The notes under the pieces: model-generated
What the model was told of the DNA's origin: nothing
The model's input: only the letters and a program-made list of their open reading frames with translations
Databases searched by the model: none
Position numbers and translations under genes: made by a program
Shown here: piece after piece, positions 36,601-48,268 of the stretch
Layout of the letters: the number at the start of each line of letters is the position of its first letter
Numbering within the stretch: position 1 is the first letter of the stretch
Source: Neodiprion pinetum
Lineage: Eukaryota > Arthropoda > Insecta > Hymenoptera > Diprionidae
Direction of reading: 5' to 3'
DNA length: 64,000 nucleotides
Assembly (NCBI RefSeq): GCF_021155775.2
Contig: NC_060232.1
Coordinates: 35,517,089-35,581,088, forward strand

Positions 36601-39600
36601 TCCTCACCACGATCGCACAGTCTGAGTCTCCGACAGCCTCTGCAGGAGTCACGGCTACCAGTGAACCCGGTAAAAACCGTCTACCGTTTTTCTCCGAGGT
36701 CGAGCCGAGCTTGTGGAATATACCTATTCAGAAACGGTCACGGTCTTGACTTCCGAAGATCTGCGATCCGAGTAACGAAACAGAATTTACGAGGATGCTA
36801 ATATTCCGAAGAAGGATCGATCGTTGCCGGGGAGGAGGAAATGAATCAGGAACGAAGAACGCGATTTCGTCCGACTCAATTAGTAACCATCGCTTTGATT
36901 CCCCTCTCGCATCGTCATCCGTCGAGGTTTGCCTCCTCAACTAGCTTTTTGTCACACTGTCGCTGGCCGACCAGCCAGTATTACACTGTTTGTGTACAGT
37001 TATTCCGAAAGAATTAAGAAGCGACAAGACGTAGCTGGGTTCTCACAGTGGACCCCCACGGGGCCCGCGTGCAGGCCGCGGCTCGTTCGAGATATCATCG
37101 AAATAAAGTGCTAAAGTGTAGACGATGACTCTCGGCCCGTAATAGACGGAGGCCTTGCCCAGGTACACGCGTAACACACCCACGTGAATCGGTTCGGAAT
37201 CTCTGTATCGCAGACCGTGCACTCATGCCACGACGAGACACGGACGTCGTATAACGATCTGTAATGTAGAACGTTTCGGGTGCACCGACGAGCCGCTACT
37301 CCATACCTATACTTATGACTCTGATCTGTAACCCACGTGACGGGGGATTATCCGAAAGGATTTGTGTCACGTCGGTACAGGAGGAAAGGACCTGCCAAGT
37401 GGAAGAGGGTGTCTTTGCTCCGCAACAGCTCCCATTGTCACTACGAACTCGCATGGATATTCATTTCACTGTGCTACGAGTTGTGTTATTGTACCGCAGA
37501 AGCCTCGTACGTAACGTTTAGTCGTGCGGTCTACTTTTGTCTTCCGCATTGATCAGGATCGATAGGTTCAGGCGTCTTCGATAGCCTTGTAACTGCTACT
37601 TTGAGAGATTTAGTCCGTGCGACCCGCGATCCTGACTTCGTCCAAGTCTAACAGGAACAGCAAATGAAAAAATTCATGGACACAGTTGAGCTCCTCGAAA
37701 CTCCTGACTCTTTAGGGAGTGTCTATGGTGACCCCGTGGAATGCAATTGCGGTAACCATGCGCTCGCATTGTTGTCTGGCCGGAACAGGGTGGATTCGAT
37801 GCACAACCTTCTCGTCCATGCGGTAATTATAATTTGCATTAATATACAACAGTTGCCGCATGGGTGGTAAGGAGGGAAAATATCGATGAAATGGATGGGT
37901 CGGCTTGAGACCAATTTCCGTACGGAATCCAATCTCGATGTTAGAAAAGCAATAACCAAAGAATATTATTACACAGTCATTTGTCACCGCTGTAAATTGA
38001 CGTCAAACGATCCGATATACAAAACGATTCAAACGATAATTATTCGCGATCTAACGGGCTGAAATGACGGTGATTTTTGCGCTGAAATCATATTCCCGGG
38101 CTGCTCGAGAGCCTGCGCTCATGATGAATAAGTATGATTTTCAATTTTACAGAATCATTACGCCGCCGAGGCTTTTCAGCCCTCCGGCCACACTTCCGTA
38201 TACCTATAGTTATTGATTTCCTCCCAAAGTATTCAGGGTGCTTTTATCGCTGACGGAATCTTGGTCGTATTATTACCGTACGCATTCACCTACCGCGGAT
38301 GCGTCTGTGGCGGCGAAGCACTCGAAGCGAATAACGCGTTATTACCCTACGCGCCACGTGTGCGAGTGTGTGCTGTAATGCGTTTGCGAGCCAGTTGGAC
38401 TTAATGTCATGTATTACACGGTGATACCCACCTCTGCTCCGCTTCTGAATATCTACATACGAACTATGCGTCGTCTTGAACGCAGCCAGTACACCCTTGT
38501 TGCATCGATGCAACGCGATGTACCGGCTAAAACATCAGGCTTAAACGGAATAACGGAAATTAAATTTTTTACGCTCGAAGAAAAAGAAAAAAAAAAAAAA
38601 ACCAAGGGGTCGGTAATTCGTACCTTGTTCCAAGTTGAAGTCATTTTCATACTTGGGCGTGCTTCGGTTGGCGAAATGTTTTCGAGTCGCTTCGAGTCTT
38701 TGCTATGTTGGAATATTAGAATCATTTGAAAGCTTATCGAATTTTCTGACATCCCTAAAATATCTGTCAACGTTTTCTTTTGATACTGGAATCTTGATAA
38801 GAATTTTTCATCTGTTACGTACTTGCAAAAATCCGGAAACAATCGTTTCAACATTTTACCATACCGTCAAGCTTCCGGTTTGTAATGTTACAAGCATTTT
38901 ACATGGTACTTTTTGGTACAAAATCACATTCGTGAAACAACATATTTCACAGAGCTTAGCGCTGCGCGCGGTCTTTTGATGCAGGAATGAAATATTATCG
39001 CATAATTCAGGAATTAGAGGGGCATGTCAGTGTTGAAATTGAACCTTTCATGCGGCATATTTCCAGAAGCTGTATCCAGGCACGAAAGAGAAAACACCGA
39101 CAGCCTTACAATAACTCGTTCCCAACGTATAATTCACTTCTAACGCGATGATATACCTCGGTATTGAAGAAAATTTCTACTCCCAGGAGTGAATCAATTG
39201 TCTCGCATGTTACTAAAAAAAAAAAAAAAAACGAATAAAAAGGGAACCTTAAATTCAACCAATTACATATTGTCTTTTTTCAATTCTGCATCCATCCATC
39301 GATCGAATTCCGGGTCTGTTTAATGGTACGATAAAAATCTGTATCCTGCCCAATGTTCGACAGCTGACAAACATTCCACCGTATTTGTACGTAGCTGCTG
39401 CGTACTTCGAAGTCGGTTGGTGAAGAAGAAGCGTAGGTTGTGGAAGCGGAGCGACCGACACACGGCCGGTTCCTGTCGCCTGTCGTTTCAAATGGGTCGA
39501 CGCGCGACATTAGCCTGCATAATTGCCATCCCGTAAAGTAAAACAAATGAGTAATTGGTGAGTGAACGATGCCTCGCGCAAACCCGACGCGAACGCGTGA

Positions 39601-41551
39601 CGTTGTACATCTTCAATGCTCGTGGCTCTTGGCTAAGCGTGTCTAATTAGATTAACGACTGACGGTGTGAGCGATAATTAAAGAGACTCCGCGCATATCC
39701 ACCAACCTTCCACCTCGCTCGTCCAGCCTTCGGTTCTAGTTAACCGACACGAGTTATGTTCCGCGTTTGACGGACAACAAAAGGCACGTCGTCACGGTCG
39801 AAATTCCATGTTTTCAACTTTTTTTTGGCTAATCAAGGTGTCGAATAGATCGCGAAAGAAAATTTACGCCAACCGCTACAAAGTATTGTTCATTAGTGAT
39901 GTTGAAAAATGAAATTCCGGCAAGTGGAGAGTAGGTATGTACATAATGAGGGTTCTGAAAAGGACCCGCTGACGTATCAGAAATGATTACAGCCAGCAGG
40001 CACGAGTTTTTTTTTTTTTTTTTTCTTTGTCTGAAAAAATGGAAAAACGAAAACAAGGAAAAAGATCCATGGCCATGGGCAAGGCGGGGTGAGGAAGGAG
40101 CGAATTTCTGAGAAGCATGAAATTGCAACGATTACGTTACGTCCCTGGGGCGCGTTATTTGCATCGGAATGCAAGCCGAACGCGGACGCGCGGTGGCCCA
40201 AACTACGAACCGAACGAAGGCTCGATGACGCGTCTACAAGCAGCGAGCACCGGCCGAGGAGGATTCCTCGTCTTCTTGAGAACCAACGCCCGTTCCATCC
40301 GCTTCCGCATCGACGAATTCCTGCTTCAGAGCGTTTGTCGAAGAGCAACGAAGCCTTGCGAATTGTCTCGGTGGGTGTCGAAAGGATCCGAGAATCACAA
40401 AGGGCAGCGAAAATTTGCTTCTCGGTAAAACTCTTCGTCCCCGTGATCCGGCAGCTTTCAGGTTTCTTGCCAAAATCGTTTCGACCTCATGGTCGAACGG
40501 ATGTCGAGACGGCGAAGGTGACATTGGGAAGAAATTTTGAGACTTCCCATCGCTCCCGCGGCCAAGAGGCAAAGAAGGAGGCAAAACTCGACCATGCAAA
40601 CTGGGAAGAGCCGAGGGTCCTCGCCGTTTAGGGATTTTAATCCGGTGAACGATGCGGTTTTATGGTAATTTCCAAAGGTGATAATCCAGGGTACATAATA
40701 GCCTCGGATCGAAGATGGTCAACTTCGTTAGCGCCAGACACAATGGAGGAAGGAACTCGCTGCGGCCACCTTCTCGCCAATGTGTCACTGGATGACTGCA
40801 CGGACTCGGTATTGAAGGGGACGTCGAGGCACCCGCTGCGACTTGCGACCACTTAAATCCCTGCCCAACCGGGCGCCGTTCGGTCCTTGATTACTTACGA
40901 TCATTAAGGTGTCCGGCTTATCTGCAGCACCAGCAGCAAAATAAGAAGAAAATGAAAAAGAAAAGGAAGAAGAGCGTGGCGATAGCGGATGAGTGAGAAT
41001 TAAATGAAAATTTGAAATTCAAATCAGATTCTAATACTCCCGATGCAGTGAGTAACTCAGGGAGTAAAGACCAATGGAAAAATAAGAGACACGGCGTGAC
41101 AGAGGTGGCGGGCAAAACAGACGGACGTTGATATCCACAAGCTTGTTAATTTTCATTCAATATCGATACGTTTGTACATCACACGCACACCAAAAAAAAA
41201 AAAACTTTCACGCCGTCGACTAATTTATCGACGTTTAGTTGAAAAATCCACCATGTACTCCACCGGCCGGATCTGCAGCTAAAGTCCGTAGCTGGCGAGC
41301 CTGGCTGCATAAATATTTCGTTAGCCACCTTTTTCATTTGAACGGTGAACCGCGTTAGCCTGTCCACTGTACAAATTTATCGAACTCTTCCGCTTTATCT
41401 GCTTCCATAGATACCGTGAAAGATTCCAATTTATAGAAAAGGTATAAAGGTACGTCGTGGGCACCTAATTCTTTCCTCCCCGTTAGGAAATTCTTTAACC
41501 TTTCTCCTCACTGATCGGTATAAATTTCACCTCAATACCCTGACTAATGTG

Positions 41552-41563
41552 CCCCCCCCCCCC
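41552..41563. repeat. Poly-C run (12 C)
   Basis: This homopolymer lies about 225 bases upstream of the Wnt7 exon 2 acceptor. It may cause assembly length errors but does not touch the exon. Confidence 0.9.
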
Positions 41564-41748
41564 ACCGAACGCACGGCGATGTTTTTTCTCCCATTTCAAC
41601 CGTACAGAATTCTAGACAATCCATCGGTGGCCCCCGTAACTCCTTTGTCTCGGCGTTTCCGAGCCGCGGACAGCAAGATTTCGAGAATCGTATACCCTTT
41701 CAGCCGATCCTAGTCCACCGACCATTTGGTAACTCATTAATCGACCGT

Positions 41749-41788
41749 TATTTTTATTTTTTTTCTCTTCTTCTCCTATCTGTCGCAG
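41749..41788 (+). promoter_or_regulatory. Wnt7: Polypyrimidine tract and 3' splice site of Wnt7 intron 1
   Basis: A long T/C-rich tract ends in CTATCTGTCGCAG, followed by exon 2. This is a strong metazoan acceptor, and its position fits the reading frame and the conserved protein start. Confidence 0.85.
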
Positions 41789-42009
41789 GGTGGTGGGTGC
41801 CGTTGTCGTTGGCGCGGCTGTTTGCGGCCGGATACCAGGCCTGGCCAAGGGTCAACGAGACCAGTGTAGAGCCGCACCACACGCCATGCCAGCTGTCGGG
41901 GAAGGCGCCGCTCTGGGGCTGCGCGAATGTCGGCACCAGTTCAGACACCACCGTTGGAACTGTTCCCACGTGGCCAGCGATCAGGTCTTCGGGCACGTCG
42001 TCGTTGTCG
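41789..42009 (+). CDS. Wnt7: Wnt7 exon 2: N-terminal conserved Wnt block (partial CDS)
   Basis: This exon encodes residues 27-99 of a secreted, lipid-modified Wnt ligand that would signal through Frizzled receptors. After a hydrophobic VVGAVVVGAAV stretch comes CGRIPGLAKGQRDQC, then VGEGAALGLREC, then QFRHHRWNCS and VFG near the end. The order IPGL, Q-R-x-x-C, GEGA-x-x-G-x-x-EC, QFR-x-x-RWNCS, VFG is that of Wnt7; the GEGA string separates it from Wnt2-type vertebrate Wnts. Conserved cysteines are at about residues 38, 52, 73 and 84. N83 in NCS is the usual conserved glycosylation sequon. The donor is G|GTGAGA at 42009/42010; the exon ends in phase 1 within a Gly codon, as expected before the SREAAF block. 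The 221-base length fits the second coding exon of Wnt7 genes. The rest of the protein lies outside the window. Confidence 0.92.
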
Positions 42010-42128
42010 GTGAGATAACAATTTCCCGCTTCTTCATTTCTACCGCAAATCCACTCCTAAGCGAAAATCCATCGCTTATTGATCCGTATTTTAATTAGGC
42101 GTGAAGGTAGTTCCGTACTTAGATTCAT

Positions 42129-42152
42129 GAGAGAGAGAGAGAGAGAGAGAGA
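42129..42152. repeat. (GA)12 microsatellite
   Basis: A perfect dinucleotide tract about 120 bases after the exon 2 donor, on the sense strand of the intron. Confidence 0.95.
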
Positions 42153-45100
42153 TGGACTGTCCGTTTCTCTACGTGACGTAACGTCGGTGGATTAGCCTTA
42201 GCTGTCAATCCATACGGTGGACGCAACCGAGTCCACCTCACGGCTTCGAACGTCATTGAGCTTCGTCGTCCAGCCGGTGCTCTTCGACTGGTTGACATTT
42301 ATTGCTAACTAATTAATTAATCAGTAGGCAGTTTTACGGGTTTTAACGGTTTATCACCGAGTTAGCTATGCAGGTATCTCTGCTCGAATCTTCACCACGC
42401 CGAGGATTTACACTATGCACCATAACAACTCGTATCCACCTGTCCAACACCCCATTAAACGTCTTCACCAAAGCTCAAACTCGGTTCTGTGCATTTTCGA
42501 CTATAATTTTCAACGTAGTATTCCACTCAAGAGTCAAAAGGTAACATCGTTCGAAAGAACGCAGTTATACAAGCAACGATTAATATTCTAGTCGTGGGGT
42601 TTTAACCATGGCTTGAAAACTTCACGAGGTTATATACACACAACAGACTTCAAACCCGAATTCAACCTTGCCTTGTAAAGTACTATTGACGTTATCCCGT
42701 CAACTCCACCCGCAGTTCCTCAACGTCGCAATTGCGTTCATCACAACACTTTAAGGTCGCGCATTGTACCCGAAATAAGGAATGAGTCGAAACGCTCCTT
42801 CGCACTTTCAGTCGAACAAAAGTTTGAGTAAAAGCACAGTGGTGAAACAGATCTGGTGGAATAAATCGGTTTAGCCACCGGTTTTTCGGGGCGACAGGTA
42901 CGCCGTAAAAACGGACCAGTCACGGACGCTGTAGGGTAGTTTCTGCCTTGGTGTGGGGTGGATGTGCAGGAGCGGCGTAACGCTTGAAAGAATCCGAAAA
43001 TACGGATGTGGGTTAGGTTGAGGAAGGTTAGGGTGCCGGTGTAAGGTTCTCCGGTACCTTATACCGAAGAATTCGAAGGGATCGCCACAGGGCGCTCTCA
43101 CCCCTCGTAATTTATCTTCGACCTGAAAAGAGCTGCAGCGACCGGGCCGAAGTGCAGGGACTCGGAGAGCAGAAAGGAAAGGATGGAGGGAAAGAAGAGA
43201 GCCTCCCGGTCTATTGAATCGTTAACTAACCTACGAAACGTAACTATTTACACCGCTTAAACCAGTTTCGTTACAATGCCACACCGCGGCAGCTCGATCT
43301 CCACGCTTCCAAATATGGATCGGCTAAGCTTCTTCGATGCGGCATCCGTTACAAGTACCTCTAGACTTTTCCCATCGCAACGAGCTTTCGTCACGCTCCT
43401 AAGGTGGAATAATTCGAGCGTTGAGAGGGTTGCTCGGAACCGGTGACGGGGATTTTTTCGAAGTGCTTTTCAAGTTTTTGTTAACTCGGACCGTTTTTTT
43501 TATCCCCCTTCAAAATTAACGCCACGTCTGTTCACGATTTTAAGTGATTACTTATTTTATTCGATCGAAATGCTTTCCGGTATTTTTTTTTCTTTTTTTT
43601 CATCTTTTCTGCCGGTCTCATCTTCCGATTAAATTAATTCGAGTGATTTCGGATGAATGGAAAATCGATTTCCACGACAAAGCGAACGATCGAAAACGGA
43701 CGAAAACAACAGTGGACAAAAAGGGTAAAAATAATTTCCGTGTACATTTCGTCGAAACTCCGGATGTAGCGAGCTGGCTGGAACGGTTCAATTTATCCAC
43801 AGTGAAACAGTAATGTATACTTTCACGGTCGAGGGAGTGCCGCATACGTATTCGTTGGGTTTGTGCCGGTAACGCGATAGCTAGGAAATCGCTTTATACG
43901 CCGTACACACAGAGATCGGAGAACGTATCGCATTTCGTCGATGATACCTACCGTAAATACCTGTGAACACTACCTCGGTATATTAACATAACATTCGTGC
44001 ACCTAGCTGAGATTCGACAGTCGAGTTCGAGAGCGTCAAAAAATATCGGCTTTCCCGCTGACCATCACAGCCGAAAGGACGAAGAAAAACAGTGAAGAAA
44101 GAACAGAAACGGAAAATCTCGAGCCGTGAATAATATCAGCAAAATTCGAGTAGCTCGAGACGGAGTCTTGGGATAATCGGGAGCCCGGCTCTGTCCTCGG
44201 TGTGATTCTTTATCGAGGTTGGAATCAACTAAGTGTATATGTGTAATCTTTTTCCTTCTTATTCTCTGAGCACGAGGTCCTGACGGCGACGCTGACTCGA
44301 CCGAATCTCCCCGGTTCTCGTGTTACCGTTTATGCCGTCGCCTCTTCAGCAGCCACATAATACGCGCGTAACTTACGCTTAACGCTCAAGAATCTCACCG
44401 TGTCCGAACGTTTTCAACATTTGAATACAAGTGTATAAAGAGAGAAAAAAAAAGATTAAAAAAAATCGTTTCAGGGGGGTAAAGAAGCGAAGAAAGAGAA
44501 AAGGCTGTAAAGTAAAAAAAAAAAAAAAATATATATATATTCAACGCATCAGCTAGGGAAAAAAATCATCGGTAAAACAAAGAAAATAACAAGCCGAATC
44601 ACGGATAGGTATTCCAACGTTTTGCCGCCACTGTAACAGCACCCACGCTTATCTTTTGACTCTCGCGTTAACAAGCCGCGCTCCCACAATGTCCACGGAA
44701 ATCTGAGATAATTTCATATCTTCACTCCGACCCGTAGCGCGACTCCGAAACGTGATTTTCAACAAATTGGACCCTCGAATATCGCGCAGACTCGCTGTTC
44801 CAAATTTATTTCAGATTTCTAGTTTGTTCGGTGTGTTTTTACAATGTGAGCTAGGAGTAGTTCCGTACGGAACGTAAGGAACAAATATATCGATAATTTA
44901 ACTAGTTTGTTAACTGGTATTTCTTGCGCGGCCGATTTTTGCGCGCAATTTTGTTGTTGTTGTTATTATTATTATACGCATCGATGCGCAGATATTGATT
45001 CGATGTCGGTTGTATAGCGAGATGAAATGTATGGTAGCGATTTAACCCAGGATTATCTGGATGTTGTGAGTGGAGTCGGACGTGATCCTTGTGCATAAAT

Positions 45101-46497
45101 ATCACTAAATACGCGAATTTGTCATCTCGATATTAAGCCCCAGTGTATTAAATCCTTGGCTACGCGATGAAACAGATCCTGCGCGGGATAAGTTGCCGGT
45201 GATTTTTCATGATTAAGAGGATTAAGTGGGCCGTGGCGACGCAGAAATCAAAAAACAAATCGAAAGGAAGAAAGAGGATACGAGATGAAAAAAATTAATT
45301 TATTTCGTGCAACTTTCATGTACTTATTTTACCGTGAATTATAACCTACTGGATTCCCATAGAACTAGCTGCGATAGTGAAACCAGATATAACAAACTGG
45401 TATACATGTATAAATTCAAGCTTGCTAATAAAACTCTCGTCGAAATCTGAGCTGGTGCAATATATCATCTGAATAAGAGACGCGAACGAGCTGCAGAGTC
45501 GGAGGTAAAAATGCGATATTAAGAAGGACAAAGGAAGGCAGAGGCGTTCGGTGCTAACTTAATTAGCGAAATTAACGATGCAGCATCGCTAAGTGCCATA
45601 ATGCAGGTATGTGGTATACGTGCTTGATATTTTTACCCCTCGTTTAAAACGTCGGTGTTATTCATCCTGCAGGAAATTGCGGTGCAGGGAAAACGGCGAT
45701 TGCAGGCGTTCGTTCGCGTGCGGTTCTTTGTATAAAGTACATCCTTGATCCGTTCTTGCTAATCTTATTTCGCCACGAGTTGCCTATTAAGTGTATTTAT
45801 CCTTCCGCGGGAGCCTCTTTATACTCTGATTACTATAAGCAAATGTACGATCAATTTAACTGTACGTGTTGAACGATAATCTCGTGCCGTGAAATCTGGT
45901 AGCGAAATAATTTCGCAATTGTCAAGGGTGAGCCTATTTTTGGAACGAGGGTCGAAAAGTATAATGACCACACGATAGAAGGTTCGAAATGTCGAGTTTT
46001 CAACGAGTCGAAAATCTGATTCATAAAATTTAACAATATTGAGAAAAGCGCAGTATGTTAAAAAGCCGCAAACAATTGTAGAAAGGCAGTAGTATAGAAA
46101 ACTTATATGGAAATCTTTTGAATTTTTTGTACATTTCGAAAATCTATTCCACACATTTTCGCATCTTTAAAAATCCCACTTTTTTTTTATCCCGCCGAAT
46201 TTACGGAATGAAATCCGTTTGGTGTTTGAATTTTTTTTTCACGATCAATCAGAGACACGAGCATGAATCACTCGATGAGGCCGCGTCGCAGTGGCAATTC
46301 GCGAAAATTCACCACCGGCAAAGACTCGTTTTTTCCCCAAGCTTTTCCTTTTCTCTACGCATCATACCGCAGCCCGAGCCAAAAAGAAGTAATTGATTCT
46401 ATAACGACCACTTGAAAATCCTCAACGATTTAAATTCGCATATTACATGGTCGCGCTGATGTATATCTGCATGTTTAAGAAATCAGCTATCAAAGAT

Positions 46498-46504
<7 letters not shown>

Positions 46505-46545
<41 letters not shown>
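46505..46545. repeat. (GA)20 microsatellite
   Basis: A perfect dinucleotide tract; the open frame across it encodes only alternating Arg-Glu. Confidence 0.95.
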
Positions 46546-46549
<4 letters not shown>

Positions 46550-48244
46550 GTCGCTTGTCATACCCAGCCGAACCTCAGGATGTGTGTATTACAGGCACCG
46601 TGTGTACCGAACCACAGGACCACATTGATGATTCACCAATTCACAAAGAATAAATTAATAAATTATACCTAATGTGTATACGGTAAATGACTGCTTTGCA
46701 GGCGAGACCCGCGGTCGCCGGGCCAGCCGGTTAAAGCTGCGGTTCGATTATTTCCGAGCTACAGAGCTTGCGTGGGCCATCGCTTCTAATTGTCTAAATT
46801 AATTAACGTGATTAAGCTATCCATTACCACGGACATCAAGACCAGTCAGGCTGATTATCTTACTTGGAGATGAATACGCTTACTTTGGTCAACCATATAT
46901 ACATGTATATACATAACAAACGTCTGGCAACCGAAACCCATTGTGTTCTCGATATGTAAATTCGACGTCTGGAGACACGAGATTGAACAGCTTCTGAAAA
47001 CCAATGGAGCAGGTTTTCATTTAATTTTTAATTGATCTGTACATTCGTCGTTCAACCTTAACGATGAAAACCTGCATCCGAGAAACTTCTCTTTCGCAGT
47101 CACACCGTTGAAATCAACAGCGAACGAAATTCGCATCGCGCAATCTTTGGGGCACTTCGATTCGGCGCAAGTTATCCAATAGATTGAATTCGTTTAAATA
47201 AAAGCACCGAAATGCGATAATTTTCCACTCAACTATCGAGCTGGGTGTAATGGTGTGCATTGGAGAGAGGAACCGTCGATAAAAGATTCAAGGACCTCCG
47301 GGTTGAGCAGCCTCCAGGAATTATACTCGCGGTATGTAATAATACACGTTGCAGTCCTTAATTCAACCAGACTGAGGATAACGTCTGGGTCCTTATCAAT
47401 TTCGTTATTCAAGAATTCTCGTGTTTTTCCCCTTTCCTTTTTGTATACTATATACGCGCAGCCTGTGCGGAGAAGAAGCGAGTTATCGTTTTTCGGTCCG
47501 TTCATTTTTTTCCATCTCCCTCTCTCAGACACAACTTTCGGTCCATTTCTTCGTCGTCGATTTGCTCGCACTTTCGTCGTCTCGCGTAACTGGAACGACC
47601 CACACGCGGAATTCGGCCGGCTTACGTACGATGCGTTTTGTACGCACACGCGTCGATGTCGGTACGTAGATACGCACTTTTGAATTTTACCAGCGCTTAT
47701 ACGCGTAAGATACACGAGCAGCATGCACGCGCCTGATATCCCCGGGCTTGATTGGTTATTCAAATTTCATGTGGGAAGGAAGAAGAAGAATGATAAAAGA
47801 ACAAAAAGTAAGAAGCGAAATAAAATTTGTCTTCCTTAATTTTAACATTAATTAAAAACCCTCCATACGTAGCTCGAATCTTAATATTATTATACGATCG
47901 CCGAGTAGTATAACGCACGCAATTTATCGCGTTGCGTCTTTCACATTTCTATTCCGTCTCTTCTTCTCGCTCTTTTTATCCCATATTTTATCTCTCAATC
48001 ACGCCTCATGCGATTTGAAATTATTACCGCGAGCATCCGCTGGCCAAAATTGAGCTTTAATAGCCAATGTAGCAACATTGATATACAGCACTAGCATTAA
48101 ATTACATATACTTAAATTTGGAACCGCAACAAGTAATTATTTGCCACACGTGTGTAAAAAAAAAACAAACGCGAATCACTCCTCTCTTCCTCATATTCGA
48201 TTACTTGAAAATTCTAAAAATAAGTATGAAAAAAAGGAAAGAAA

Positions 48245-48268
48245 AAATAAATAAATAAATAAAATAAA
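48245..48268. repeat. (TAAA)n microsatellite
   Basis: Tandem AAAT/TAAA units with one irregular unit at the end. Confidence 0.85.

Larger units (their letters stand above)
12693..41788 (+). other. Wnt7: Wnt7 intron 1 (29.1 kb)
   Basis: The intron runs from GTGAGAG to a pyrimidine-rich acceptor ending in GTCGCAG. It is 29,096 bases long and contains at least four mobile-element insertions, one tRNA-like unit, one minisatellite and several microsatellites, listed separately. No nested protein-coding gene was recognised on either strand. Large first introns are common in developmental signalling genes and often hold enhancers; no individual enhancer is identified here. Confidence 0.65.
29911..41788. 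other. Intron 1, last part: no gene recognised
   Basis: No protein or RNA gene is supported. The largest open frames (32.0-32.5 kb plus, 182 codons; 40.1-40.6 kb plus, 180 codons) have no family motif and overlap open frames on the other strand. Simple features are (ATCG)4 at 30657, poly-A tracts near 38589 and 39216, poly-T near 40010 and a run of 12 C at 41552. A possible solo transposon end lies at 31046. Confidence 0.55.

Noticed and set aside
40089..40631. 180-codon plus-strand open frame
   Set aside because: The composition is Arg/Ser-rich and overlapping frames on the other strand are also open (121-123 codons). No domain is seen, so it is likely a GC-richer patch with few stops.
43010..43035. 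GGTTAGG repeats that recall the insect telomere unit TTAGG
   Set aside because: Only two or three imperfect units are present, with no tandem array.
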